NCBI RefSeq assembly: GCF_002998925.1
Contig: NZ_CP027228.1
Span: 1,488,001 to 1,552,000, forward strand
Length of the DNA: 64,000 nt
Source of the DNA: Mogibacterium diversum
GTDB taxonomy: Bacteria > Bacillota > Clostridia > Peptostreptococcales > Anaerovoracaceae
Reading direction: 5' to 3'
Shown here: positions 1 through 9,042 of the stretch, one piece after another
Layout of the letters: every line of letters starts with the position of its first letter
Numbering within the stretch: the first letter of the stretch is position 1
The notes under the pieces: model-generated
Told to the model about the DNA's origin: nothing
What the model saw: only the letters and a program-made list of their open reading frames with translations
The model's database searches: none
Program-made: the position numbers and the translations under genes

Positions 1-1109
1 AGACCTCCAATTGTATGAGATAGGATAGCCTTTCCTGCAAGAGCTCTCGACTTAAGCGCATCCATCATTCCGATATGTGTGCTGAGATATCCTGACCAGC
101 ACATACCCATTGCTGTAAATACTGCGATATCGTTAGGCGAAACCTTGCCTGTCTTAATGAATTCAGGCACTAGAGAGATAGCAGCTCCTACAGCTCCTAG
201 CGATGTGATTGGGAATGAAATAGCTTCTGGTGAGTGGAAACCGAACAGTGGCTCGATTATGAAGTTAATCTTCTGTCCTAGATACGGTAGCAGCTTTATG
301 CCCTCGTATGCTGCGCCTGTATATCCGCTCTTTCCAGGTCCGAATGTGAACATCATTACGAATGTGCACACGATTAAAACTCCTGGTATAATCGCAAGCC
401 CCATCTCAACGCCGTTCTTACCACCCTCTAGCAATGAGTCGAGCACTCTTTGGAACATGTTTCCTTCACGTATAAGTCTGTATTCTCCTTCAGTCTTGAG
501 ATCTTCTACTGAGAAATGCTTTGCATATGGTTCCATAGCTTCATCGCCGTAGAATTTTTTAGTCTGCCAAAGCATAAGCCTTACACTGATAACCGACCCT
601 ATAATAGCTGCAACATTGCCTAATAGCGCTGGGGCTATAAACTGTTTACCTTGCGCAATCATAAATGTCGTAACGATAAGCCCCATTCCGAAAGAAGTTC
701 CAAGATTACAAAGTGCCGGCACTTGATACTTGCGGAAATACTGAGTAAACGTTTGATCCTTTGCAAACGGTATAATTGCTGGGTTATCTGATAGATATGT
801 AGCGACTGCTCCCGTGATACTCGCTCCTGGCAGCCCCCATATTGGTTTCATTAGTGGTGCAAAAATCTTATTGATAAGCGCAATTGCACCGAACTCCGAA
901 AGCAGTCCGCTGATAGCACCAGCGAGTACAGCCATCGCCATTATTAGAAATACGGTGGAGAGGAGGAGGTCATGTGCTGTTGCCATCATGGTCTTAAACA
1001 TGTTGCCGACGCCCATCTTATGTCCTAGCCATGAGAATCCTCCGATAAATATGAACAAGAATACGAATGTTTCAAGACTGACGGCTTTTACCTTCTTCTT
1101 GCCTTCCAT
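1..1109 (-). CDS. Nucleoside-recognition (Gate) domain membrane protein, 3' end cut by window
   Basis: About 369 residues are visible and the frame runs off the left edge, so the C-terminus is missing. The protein is almost entirely hydrophobic segments separated by short loops, including GAISGLLSEFGAIALINKIFAPLMK and a later LGAVGAAISLVP stretch, the pattern of the Gate/nucleoside-recognition family (YjiG/YjiH, SpmA/B-like). These are integral membrane proteins with proposed roles in nucleoside or small-molecule transport; the substrate cannot be read here. The ATG at 1107-1109 follows a good AAGGAAGG ribosome site. A near-consensus promoter lies about 200 bases upstream, leaving a long leader. 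Family fairly secure, function not. Confidence 0.6.
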   Translation of the reverse strand, partial: MEGKKKVKAVSLETFVFLFIFIGGFSWLGHKMGVGNMFKTMMATAHDLLLSTVFLIMAMAVLAGAISGLLSEFGAIALINKIFAPLMKPIWGLPGASITGAVATYLSDNPAIIPFAKDQTFTQYFRKYQVPALCNLGTSFGMGLIVTTFMIAQGKQFIAPALLGNVAAIIGSVISVRLMLWQTKKFYGDEAMEPYAKHFSVEDLKTEGEYRLIREGNMFQRVLDSLLEGGKNGVEMGLAIIPGVLIVCTFVMMFTFGPGKSGYTGAAYEGIKLLPYLGQKINFIIEPLFGFHSPEAISFPITSLGAVGAAISLVPEFIKTGKVSPNDIAVFTAMGMCWSGYLSTHIGMMDALKSRALAGKAILSHTIGG

Positions 1110-1303
1110 TGATGATACCTTCCTTTCATATAACCCTATTATTTTTATTACGCTTGTTACTAACAGCTCCTTACAAGTAATTTGGTCTGCATGGTTTTGA
1201 TAATTAGTTCACTATATTATCTCGATTAACGTATTTTTCTTATATATTCCATGCGCTCAGTCAATCCTTAGATATCATTTGAGCTGCTAAACCTGTTGGA
1301 TTT

Positions 1304-1332
1304 ATTATCATTTATAGATATTTATATGTCAA
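1304..1332 (-). promoter_or_regulatory. Sigma-A type promoter of the Gate-domain gene
   Basis: On the minus strand TTGACA (complement of 1327-1332), a 17-base spacer and GATAAT (complement of 1304-1309) form a near-perfect vegetative promoter. The predicted start near 1297 leaves a leader of about 190 nt before the ATG at 1109. That leader can form at least two hairpins (GATAAT/ATTATC, and TTACTTGT pairing with ACAAGCGTAA) but matches no riboswitch class I recognise. Confidence 0.6.
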
Positions 1333-1496
1333 ATAGGCAAACTTCAAGAAAATCAGTTTTTGATAATTTTTTATCGGAATTTGGTGATTTGCTTTAAAAA
1401 TTTTTGTTTTTTGTCAGTTTACGACAAGTTTATTCGATTTTAGACATCATATATATTGGGGAGTTTAAATTTTTTCGACACAATATATAGTAATCA

Positions 1497-1540
1497 CGCA
1501 AAGTGACCATACCGACATAATGTAGTTTTGTCACTTTGCG
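1497..1540. repeat. 11-bp perfect inverted repeat
   Basis: CGCAAAGTGAC (1497-1507) is repeated as its exact reverse complement at 1530-1540 with a 22-base spacer. It lies between the terminator of the LRR gene and the promoter of the Gate-domain gene. No T-tract follows on the minus strand; the plus strand has CGCTTTTTTAC a few bases after the second arm. It may be an operator, a weak terminator or the relic of a small mobile element; the sequence does not decide. Confidence 0.5.
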
Positions 1541-1560
1541 CATTCGCTTTTTTACAAAAA

Positions 1561-1602
1561 AATAAAAAAACAGGCAGAAATTTTAAATCCTGCCTGTTTT
1601 GC
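1561..1602 (-). terminator. Intrinsic terminator of the LRR surface-protein gene
   Basis: On the minus strand AAACAGGCA (from 1599 down) pairs with TGCCTGTTT (1576 to 1568) around a 14-base loop and is followed by an uninterrupted T-rich tract (1570 to 1561 and beyond). It starts about 45 bases after the stop codon at 1646. Confidence 0.85.
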
Positions 1603-1645
1603 TCATAAATAGTCCTTTATTTATGCAGCTTTCTATTCCGAATGA

Positions 1646-4600
1646 CTATTTTTCACTCTTCCTCTTCCTTGAGAATACTGCGAGTGAGCCTGATGCAATA
1701 GCTATCATAGCCAGATACAGCGCAATTGCTGTTGTATCACCAGTTTTCACTGCTCTGGATACTCTGTATCCGCGATACTTAGCTCTCGCATTTCTGTTAC
1801 CATTTGAACTTGAAGTATTGCCATTTACAATTGGCTGATTCTTAGTTCTGATAGTAAAGCTTGTCGAAGCTCCACCTCTCTTATCCTTGAAAGCGACTGT
1901 CAAGGTATGGCTACCTGTGCTCTGTCTATCGAGAACTGCTTTCTTAAGGGTAACTCTTACGCTCCCCTTTGCAGCTGTATAGTCAACATCCTTTACGAGC
2001 TCATTTCCATCGAGAAGAACCTTATCGTTATAGTAGTTATCAAATGTATTCGCATCATCCACGCTACGCTTTACGACGAAGAGGAGGTCGCCATCGCCCT
2101 TTGTCCAAAGAGCATTGTCTCCAGTCTCGAAGTTATAAGTGATCTTTGGAATCACTGTTTCTGACTTCTTAATCTCATGCTTTGCGTCGCTGTCACGGTA
2201 GTATTTATCGCATTTCTTGCAGTGCCAGTACCTGATATTTCCATCTGCGTCAGTTGTTGGCTCAGTTGCTGCAATCTCCTCGAGGTCATGGCTCACGAGC
2301 CAGTGTGCATATAGCTTAGTGTCTTCTGTAAACGCCTCTGTGCCATCTACCTTAGTGCCACCAGTCTTAGCTGTGAACCAGCCCTTAAATGTCGTGCACG
2401 CATCCTTGTTAGGCAGTGCGTTTAGCGTAACCTTTCCGTTTTCATCTGTGGTTAGTTCTGTCGTCTTGGCATCTTCGTCATTGGATAGAAGCTCCACCTT
2501 ATATGGTACATAGAATGTTGCCGCTGGATCCTTTACCTTGAAGTTGGCGTAAGCACCAGCACCCTTGCGCTGATCTTTATTAGAAGATATTAGCTTAACC
2601 TTAGCATCCTTGCCATCCAAAACGTTACCTTTGAATGCGTTAGCGGGAACATCCTTTAGAGTCTCTGGTACCTTTATCTCCTTGATGTTCTGGTTAGCAA
2701 ATGCTTCCCTTCCTATCGACTGCAGCGACTTACCGAGCTCAACTTCCTTGATGCTTGCACGCTCTGGCGATCTGCTCTTGAATGCAGACTTGCCGATAGC
2801 CTTTAGGCTATCTGGCAGCTTAACCTTGGTGAGCTTGTGTCCTTCAAATGCATTGTCGCCGATACTTTCAAGACCCTCGGAGAACTCAACGTTCTCGAGA
2901 GGAGCGCCGCTAAATGCCATTTTGCCGATTGTCTTCACTGACTTTGGAAGCTCTAGTGACTTTAGATTTGCACCAGAGAATGCCGCCTGTCCAATCTCAG
3001 CTACACCCTCAGGGATTACTACTGAGTTGATTGGATTTCCACCTGTCTTAGCAGGAGCAAATGCTCCAGTTCCTATCTTCTTAATTGCAGTACCATTTAC
3101 TACCGCAGGAAGTTTGAGGTTTGGATTTACAGCGAGCTTTGCCTTTCCTACCTCTGATAGACCGGTGATCGTATCTCCATTAGCAGTGAAGTCCTTTTCA
3201 TTCCAGGAAGTGTTCTCTTTCCAGTGAGCATATAGCTTTGTTCCATCATCGAACTTCTCGGATGCAGTTGCCTTCTTGCCGCCTTCACGCTCTGTAAACC
3301 AGCCTTCGAATTCATGCAGTGCATCCGGAGCTGTCGGTGTTGGTAGGCTATCTACTCTGCCGTTGTCATCGAGTACAGCGTAACCTTTCTCAACTGTACC
3401 GCCATTTGCATCGAATGTGATCATCGCCTTAGACATCATCACACGGTGAGTTGTTGCACCAGTGTTGAATGCCAGGTGGTCCGGATTTACAGTTCTCAAG
3501 ATTACGACGTGGTTTGCATCAGTTCCTGTGTTGTTCATGAAAGGCTCACTACCTAAAGTCTTGAGTGACTTTGGTAGGTCAACGCTTGTCAGGAGACCTT
3601 CCTTAAATGCGAACTTTCCGATGTGCTCAACACCTTCCTCGATTTTGAGGCTTGTCAGCGTCAGAGATTTATATGTTCCTTCAAATGCAGAGTCCCCGAT
3701 TTCCTTAACTGTTCCAGGTATAGTCAGCTCGGTTAGGTGATGGAGGTGGAACGCCTTCTCACCAATCTTTCTTACAGACGCTGGAATATTGAGTGATTCA
3801 AGTCTAGCTCCTGCAAATGCCATCTGACCGATCTCTGTAACTGTATTCGGAATCTCAATCTCACGAAGACGAATGTTCATCGAGAATGCAGCTTGCGGAA
3901 TCTTTGTAACGTTCCTTGATAGCTTCAGGTCAACGATTGAATTCGCTGTGAAAGCTCCCTCGCCGAGCTCATTAACTGAATCTGGAATGTGCAGCTTCAC
4001 GATGTGATTGCCGTGGAATGCGCTGGTTCCAATCTTCGTTAGCTCTGTAGCCGCCTCGAGGTCGACACCCTTAAGCATGTTGTATTCGAATGCTCTTGCA
4101 CCTATAGACTTCAGCTTATTAGGTAACTTAACCGATTCAAATCCGTTCTCCGAGGTGAAATCGTACTTTCCAACAGTTACCTCTGCTTCAGGGATCGCAA
4201 ATGCAGCATCACCTATAGCCGTAATCACCACGCCTGATGGTGATTCATTTGGAAGAACCAGGTTGTGGTTTCCACCGTTTCTCTTCGCAATTCCGCTTGC
4301 TGTAAGCCCCGTGATAGTCGCTCCGTCAGCGCTATATGTGAAGTCCTCGCTAGTCCAGCCGCTGCCAACTAGATTGTCGTACTTTATAACGTATGTGAGA
4401 TCCGCTTTGTTAGGGAGGCTGTTATAAGCATCCACTACCGACTTGCTTTCTGTCAGCAGTGTTGGTTTTACTGGGTTATCTCTAAATGCCCTCTTGTCTA
4501 TTCCGCTAATATTCGTGAATGACTTAGGTAGCTCAACCGATGACAAAAGCTGTCCTCTGAACGCATTTGAACCTATAGCTCCATTGAAGCCTTCCTTGAG

Positions 4601-7600
4601 CTTGAGTGATTTCAGCGAAGCTGGGATTGCCTCTGCAGTCTTCTCAAACGCAGATTTTCCTATGCTCGTAACGCCTCCTGGGATAGTGACCTCTGAAAGC
4701 TGATTGTTCATAAATGCATTGTCACCTATCTTCTTCAGGCTCTCTGGGAGGCTAACTGTAGTGGCTTTACAGCCGACAAACGCTCTTCTTCCAATATCTG
4801 TAACGCCTTCAGGGATTACGATGTCAGTAACCGCCGCCTTGTCAGCAAGCCCCACTGTGTCGTTAGTTCTCCCGAATGCCACATCAGGTATTTCCTTCAG
4901 CGACTTCGAGATAACTATCTTCTCTGCCAAATCAGTTCCGTTAAACGCACCAGTTCCGAGCTTTGTAACTGAATTTGGAAGGACAATGGATGTTAGCCTA
5001 GCATTGAGGAATGCAGAATTACCAATCGACTCAAGTCCATCCGGCAGATTTACATTAGTCACTCCATATACCTTCTTAGCCGTGTTGTCGATAGTCCCTG
5101 CAAATGCAAAGTCGCCGATCTGCTTTATTGTCGATGGCAGCTTAACAGCCTTTGGCACATACACCTTACCCGCATCTGCAAATCCGAATGTTCCAATCTG
5201 ACCGTTACTAGCAAGCGCATTGTTAACACCGTTTCCAACTGCAACTATATTAACTCCGCTTGTGCTGGTCTCAGGAATCACGAGTGTGTCATTCTTCTTG
5301 AGCTTAGCTTTGCCGGATTCTGTTAGTCCTGTAACCACAGTTCCAGCGGCATTATATGTGAAATCATCGCTGTTCCAAGGAGATTCGTCACTTGGAATGT
5401 TCTGATTTGCCTTGAGAAGCTGTACGTTAGACTTTCCATTTCCGATATCCTCAACGAGTGAACCTGGATCGTTTATGTACATGTACACGATGCCGCCCTT
5501 TTTCTCGTTAGCATTGCCCGTTGTAACAGGAGCCTTTCCTGCATTTCTGAGAAATGCCCACTTCGACACCTTTTCGGTTTTATCAGGTAGCTGAACAGAT
5601 TCAATGTTGTTAATAGCAAACGCCATGTTATCGATAGAGAGCGGATAATCCGTAGCCTTAGAGAAATCAAGGTTTGCAATCTCATTATTTGAAAATGCCC
5701 CATTACCAATCATCATAAGTGTCGATGGGAAGCGAGCCGACTTTAGCTTGTTCTTGCTGAATGCGTTACTTCCGATATAGATTACTCCTTCTGGAACTGT
5801 AAGCTCTGTCAGGCTGTTGCCCTGAAATGCACTTGCTCCGATAAAGAAGTCACCTCGCGTAGTCACGCTACTATCCCATAGACCTTTGCTTGGGGCCTTT
5901 ACATTCTTAGGTAGCTCAACGCTCTCTAGGCCGAGCCCCTTAAAAGCACTATTTCCAACGCCCTGAACTTTGTGTCCATCATCATCTACGGCTGGGACTA
6001 CTAGGTTCTTGTTGTTTGCAAGCTTTGCTTTGCCGCTATCTGTGAGACCGCTTACAACGTGGATAGTTCCAGTGATGATGTTCATGTTATCCTGCGCTGG
6101 TGCAGGTGAATTGTTGCTGTCTAGAGTAATGTCTGCGTATGTGAAATCCTCTGCATTCCACACGTTTACGTCATCAGAGAGTATTTTGTGGAATTCAGAT
6201 TTTGGGAATTTACTTGTATCTGTATACTTTGTAACGTCATCAACATACACCTTTGTCACTAGGCTGTATGCCTCTGTCTTTCCTGATGCGGAAGTAACTT
6301 CCTTAGCAAATACGTTCTTTGGCAGTGCCTCTACAGTTTCTGGAAGCTTAACTTCGGCTATTTTCTTATTTCTAAACGCATATCTACCGATAGAAGTAAG
6401 TCCCTCTGGTAGCTCAAGCTTACATATCTCAGCATCCTTCAGAAGGTAGTTCTTGGTAGCAAAAGCATATTCGCCAATCTCTGTAACGCCCTTAGGAACT
6501 GTGATACTCGAGAAGTTGTTTCCTGCAAACGCTCTAGCACCTATCTTCTTGACGCTGGATGGAATCTCAATGGAAGTGAGTCCTGCCATCCAGTTCTTGT
6601 TATCACTGCAACCGAATGCGCTGTCAGGAATCTCTGTCAGCCCATTAGGTAGGTCTATTTTCTCAAGAGCAGGATTTGTCGCAAATGCGCCCCTGCCTAG
6701 CGACGTCAAGGTATCAGGCAGAACTACAGTCTTGATACCATTACCCTGGAACGCAGTATCTCCAATGCTCTTGAGGACTGGTGAGAAAGCCACCTCTTTG
6801 AGTCCCGAATCGCGGAATGCGTTCTTACCAACCTTCTCTAGGTCCATAGGAAGTGTTACAGAATCGAACTTCTCGTCCGCAGTTGCAAATAGTCCAGTTG
6901 CCGAATCCGTATCCGCAATCTCGGTAACTTTATCCAGCTCCGAATTATAGTCAGGGAGCACGAGAGCCTTGTTAACCTTGCGCTTCGCCTTACCGCTCTC
7001 GCTGAGACCGGTTATCTTCTGCCCGTCAAATGTAAAGTCATTTACATTCCACGACTCAGTGTCATTGTTGGTGGTTTCCGGAGTTCCTTCGTTTGTGATT
7101 AGCTTCTGTACCCAAGACTTAGTATTAGCGGTCGTCTTGTCCGTCGTATGGATTCTATCCATATTCTTATGATCGTAGTTCTCGGAGTACATGTATACCA
7201 CGCCGCTATTTGCAAAATTGCCTTTGAGCGCAGCCTTGCCCTCTGCCGAAAGCTCTTCCATGCCCGGATTCCCAACAAATACAAACTTGTTAACTACCGC
7301 TGTATAGTCGGGCAGTCTGACAGACTTAATCTTGTTATTTGCAAAGGTCATGCCGTGCATTTCCAGCTGGAAATAAGTTGTCAGCGGAAAATTAACCTTG
7401 CTGATCTGGTTGTTCGAGAAAGCTTGTGTCTCGAGCCACCAGATAGTTCTCGGCAGGGTCACGGTCTTAATCTTGTTATTCATGAAAGCATTTGGAAGAA
7501 CTGCAAGCACGCCGTCCGGCAGATTTACATTGGTCAAGTTATTCCCCTCAAAAGCTCCCTCTGCAATCACGAAGTTACCTCTGCGAGTAATCTTGTGCGT

Positions 7601-8017
7601 AACTGTATCGTTGTATGACGCGAGCATGCCCGACGGGAAAGTCACCGACTCAACGCCCTTCTTCTGGAAGGCATTGCTAGCAACACCAACGAGCGTATTA
7701 CCCTTATCATCCTTTGATGGCAGCACGAGCTTCTTGTTCTTGGCAAACTTCGCTTCTCCCTTTGCCGAGAAGCCACTTATCGCCTTTCCTTCGATATTTA
7801 CGGTTCTGGTATAGTCGCACCCGTAAATAGTCTTGCTCATGTCTGTATAAGTGAAGTCCTCACTAGTCCATTTCTCAAAATCCGTACTGTTACTTGTAGG
7901 TGCTTCTGTTTGCGCCTCAGCACCAGCCTGGGATTCTGCTCCTGTTGCTCCCGCAAATGCGGGCAGTGGAATCGCTAAGGTCACCACTAATAGGAGCGAA
8001 AGCAAAATTTTCTTCAT
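1646..8017 (-). CDS. Giant secreted BspA-type leucine-rich-repeat surface protein
   Basis: The ATG at 8017 follows AGAAGGA; an in-frame ATG 21 bases earlier has no good ribosome site. About 2123 residues. The N-terminus is a classical signal peptide (MKKILLSLLLVV, hydrophobic core, AFA cleavage region). The body is BspA-like LRR (repeats of the type I-G-x-x-A-F-x-x-x-x-L-x-x-V-x-L-P) arranged in six modules, each opened by W(N/T)xxDFTY and then a GL(T/S)xxGKAK segment, near residues 55, 328, 627, 887, 1225 and 1610 (numbered from 8038). Two InlB/Flg_new-type repeats with GWFT and KLYAHW occur near 1540-1600 and 1840-1910, followed by a CKKC segment. The C-terminus has KTGD, a hydrophobic helix and RKRK, a wall-anchor-like end without LPXTG. 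BspA-type proteins are adhesins; the ligand is unknown. Confidence 0.9.
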   Translation of the reverse strand: MKKILLSLLLVVTLAIPLPAFAGATGAESQAGAEAQTEAPTSNSTDFEKWTSEDFTYTDMSKTIYGCDYTRTVNIEGKAISGFSAKGEAKFAKNKKLVLPSKDDKGNTLVGVASNAFQKKGVESVTFPSGMLASYNDTVTHKITRRGNFVIAEGAFEGNNLTNVNLPDGVLAVLPNAFMNNKIKTVTLPRTIWWLETQAFSNNQISKVNFPLTTYFQLEMHGMTFANNKIKSVRLPDYTAVVNKFVFVGNPGMEELSAEGKAALKGNFANSGVVYMYSENYDHKNMDRIHTTDKTTANTKSWVQKLITNEGTPETTNNDTESWNVNDFTFDGQKITGLSESGKAKRKVNKALVLPDYNSELDKVTEIADTDSATGLFATADEKFDSVTLPMDLEKVGKNAFRDSGLKEVAFSPVLKSIGDTAFQGNGIKTVVLPDTLTSLGRGAFATNPALEKIDLPNGLTEIPDSAFGCSDNKNWMAGLTSIEIPSSVKKIGARAFAGNNFSSITVPKGVTEIGEYAFATKNYLLKDAEICKLELPEGLTSIGRYAFRNKKIAEVKLPETVEALPKNVFAKEVTSASGKTEAYSLVTKVYVDDVTKYTDTSKFPKSEFHKILSDDVNVWNAEDFTYADITLDSNNSPAPAQDNMNIITGTIHVVSGLTDSGKAKLANNKNLVVPAVDDDGHKVQGVGNSAFKGLGLESVELPKNVKAPSKGLWDSSVTTRGDFFIGASAFQGNSLTELTVPEGVIYIGSNAFSKNKLKSARFPSTLMMIGNGAFSNNEIANLDFSKATDYPLSIDNMAFAINNIESVQLPDKTEKVSKWAFLRNAGKAPVTTGNANEKKGGIVYMYINDPGSLVEDIGNGKSNVQLLKANQNIPSDESPWNSDDFTYNAAGTVVTGLTESGKAKLKKNDTLVIPETSTSGVNIVAVGNGVNNALASNGQIGTFGFADAGKVYVPKAVKLPSTIKQIGDFAFAGTIDNTAKKVYGVTNVNLPDGLESIGNSAFLNARLTSIVLPNSVTKLGTGAFNGTDLAEKIVISKSLKEIPDVAFGRTNDTVGLADKAAVTDIVIPEGVTDIGRRAFVGCKATTVSLPESLKKIGDNAFMNNQLSEVTIPGGVTSIGKSAFEKTAEAIPASLKSLKLKEGFNGAIGSNAFRGQLLSSVELPKSFTNISGIDKRAFRDNPVKPTLLTESKSVVDAYNSLPNKADLTYVIKYDNLVGSGWTSEDFTYSADGATITGLTASGIAKRNGGNHNLVLPNESPSGVVITAIGDAAFAIPEAEVTVGKYDFTSENGFESVKLPNKLKSIGARAFEYNMLKGVDLEAATELTKIGTSAFHGNHIVKLHIPDSVNELGEGAFTANSIVDLKLSRNVTKIPQAAFSMNIRLREIEIPNTVTEIGQMAFAGARLESLNIPASVRKIGEKAFHLHHLTELTIPGTVKEIGDSAFEGTYKSLTLTSLKIEEGVEHIGKFAFKEGLLTSVDLPKSLKTLGSEPFMNNTGTDANHVVILRTVNPDHLAFNTGATTHRVMMSKAMITFDANGGTVEKGYAVLDDNGRVDSLPTPTAPDALHEFEGWFTEREGGKKATASEKFDDGTKLYAHWKENTSWNEKDFTANGDTITGLSEVGKAKLAVNPNLKLPAVVNGTAIKKIGTGAFAPAKTGGNPINSVVIPEGVAEIGQAAFSGANLKSLELPKSVKTIGKMAFSGAPLENVEFSEGLESIGDNAFEGHKLTKVKLPDSLKAIGKSAFKSRSPERASIKEVELGKSLQSIGREAFANQNIKEIKVPETLKDVPANAFKGNVLDGKDAKVKLISSNKDQRKGAGAYANFKVKDPAATFYVPYKVELLSNDEDAKTTELTTDENGKVTLNALPNKDACTTFKGWFTAKTGGTKVDGTEAFTEDTKLYAHWLVSHDLEEIAATEPTTDADGNIRYWHCKKCDKYYRDSDAKHEIKKSETVIPKITYNFETGDNALWTKGDGDLLFVVKRSVDDANTFDNYYNDKVLLDGNELVKDVDYTAAKGSVRVTLKKAVLDRQSTGSHTLTVAFKDKRGGASTSFTIRTKNQPIVNGNTSSSNGNRNARAKYRGYRVSRAVKTGDTTAIALYLAMIAIASGSLAVFSRKRKSEK

Positions 8018-8220
8018 GTCTTTGTCCTTCTTTTCCATTAAATAAATGTGAGATGAATATAAGATGTATATATGTAATATTATCTGTACATTTTACAATG
8101 TATCCAGCGATATTACTCTCTGCCTGCATAAATATTCAGATTGAAGTTTTATATATGTTAAACAGCTTATATTGATAATACTTATAGTCTACTTTATTGG
8201 GATAAATCAGCAATTTTAAA

Positions 8221-8229
8221 TGCTATAAT
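8221..8229 (+). promoter_or_regulatory. Extended -10 promoter of the Ser-rich lipoprotein gene
   Basis: TGC directly followed by TATAAT (8224-8229) is an extended -10 element. The -35 region 17 bases upstream is poor, as is usual for extended -10 promoters. The predicted start is near 8236, about 105 bases before the ATG at 8341. The rest of 8018-8340 is AT-rich and must also hold the divergent promoter of the LRR gene, for which I found no convincing match. Confidence 0.5.
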
Positions 8230-8340
8230 AACAAATATTTTTATTTTACTACCAGGTATGCGCGTATGTTTTCTACACATCTACATACACATTTGGATGA
8301 TATGAGGTAAGTAAAATATACATAGGGGATAGAGAAAATT

Positions 8341-8937
8341 ATGGGCAGAATTTCTAAATTGAGAATAAAGAATCGTGGGCGAATTGGAATTGCCTTCATC
8401 TTGTCGATGCTTCTGATTATCGCAGTAGCTCTCACAGGTTGTGATTCAGCTACGTCCAAAGAGAACTCTAATGCGAAGAAGCATAAACAGACAGAAGCTA
8501 CTTCTACTGATGCCAAAGGGGGTTCAGGGAGTTCCGACAGTTCATCGAGTTCAAGCGCCGAAAAGGGCTCAGATAAAGGGAATTCCAAGGATAAGAGCAA
8601 AGACAAGGAAAAGGATAAGAGTAAGAAGAATGAGAAATCAAGTTCTTCAAGCAGCTCAAGTACTTCAAGTTCCTCTTCCAGTTCATCATCAGCAACAGCT
8701 AAGCACAAGGTCTGGGTTCCAGAACAAGGTCATTACGAACAGAAAAAGGTTTTCAAATGTAGGTGCGGGAGAGAGTTTAATAGTCCTGCTGAACAGGCTG
8801 CACACCGGAATGAGTACATAGCCGAGAAACGCAAAACCGATCCTAACTTCGAGTGCAAAGGTGACCATCTGCCTAAAGGCTGGGTTACTAGACCGGAATG
8901 GAAGGTCGATGTGCCGGGACACTATGAATATAGATAA
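8341..8937 (+). CDS. Ser/Lys-rich lipoprotein with a C-terminal zinc-finger-like segment
   Basis: 198 residues. A basic N-terminus and hydrophobic core lead to the lipobox LTGC (Cys34), so the protein should be lipid-anchored outside the membrane. Residues about 45-120 are low complexity: Ser runs, a Lys/Asp tract (KSKDKEKDKSKKNEK) and more Ser runs, probably a wall-spanning linker. The last 75 residues hold two similar motifs, WVPEQGHYE and WKVDVPGHYEY, flanking Cys and His residues spaced like a C2H2 finger (CRCG, then AAHRNEY, then ECKGDH). Similar ends occur in clostridial surface proteins, but no function is known. It faces away from the LRR gene. Confidence 0.8.
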   Translation: MGRISKLRIKNRGRIGIAFILSMLLIIAVALTGCDSATSKENSNAKKHKQTEATSTDAKGGSGSSDSSSSSSAEKGSDKGNSKDKSKDKEKDKSKKNEKSSSSSSSSTSSSSSSSSSATAKHKVWVPEQGHYEQKKVFKCRCGREFNSPAEQAAHRNEYIAEKRKTDPNFECKGDHLPKGWVTRPEWKVDVPGHYEYR

Positions 8938-8960
8938 AACGTACAAATAATTGACCACTA

Positions 8961-8990
8961 GAAAAGCGCAGCGATTGCTGCGCCTTTTCT
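8961..8990 (+). terminator. Bidirectional intrinsic terminator
   Basis: GCGCAGC (8966-8972), loop GATT and GCTGCGC (8977-8983) are flanked by AAAA on the left and CTTTTCTTTT on the right. It ends the lipoprotein gene on the plus strand and, read from the other side, the peptidase operon whose last stop is at 9043. Confidence 0.8.
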
Positions 8991-9042
8991 TTTGCAATAT
9001 TTGCATGCTTACAAATTAATCAGCTAGTTTCGGGGCTGCCGA

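Noticed and set aside
1646..8017. Long open frames on the plus strand opposite the LRR gene, and its periodic repeats as a CRISPR-like array
   Set aside because: The plus-strand frames are by-products of repeated LRR codons and have no ribosome sites; the periodicity is protein-coding with variable spacing.
8341..8937. Long minus-strand open frame opposite the Ser-rich lipoprotein
   Set aside because: It is a Leu/Glu-rich antisense reading of the Ser/Lys runs; the plus-strand frame has a signal peptide, lipobox, ribosome site, promoter and terminator.
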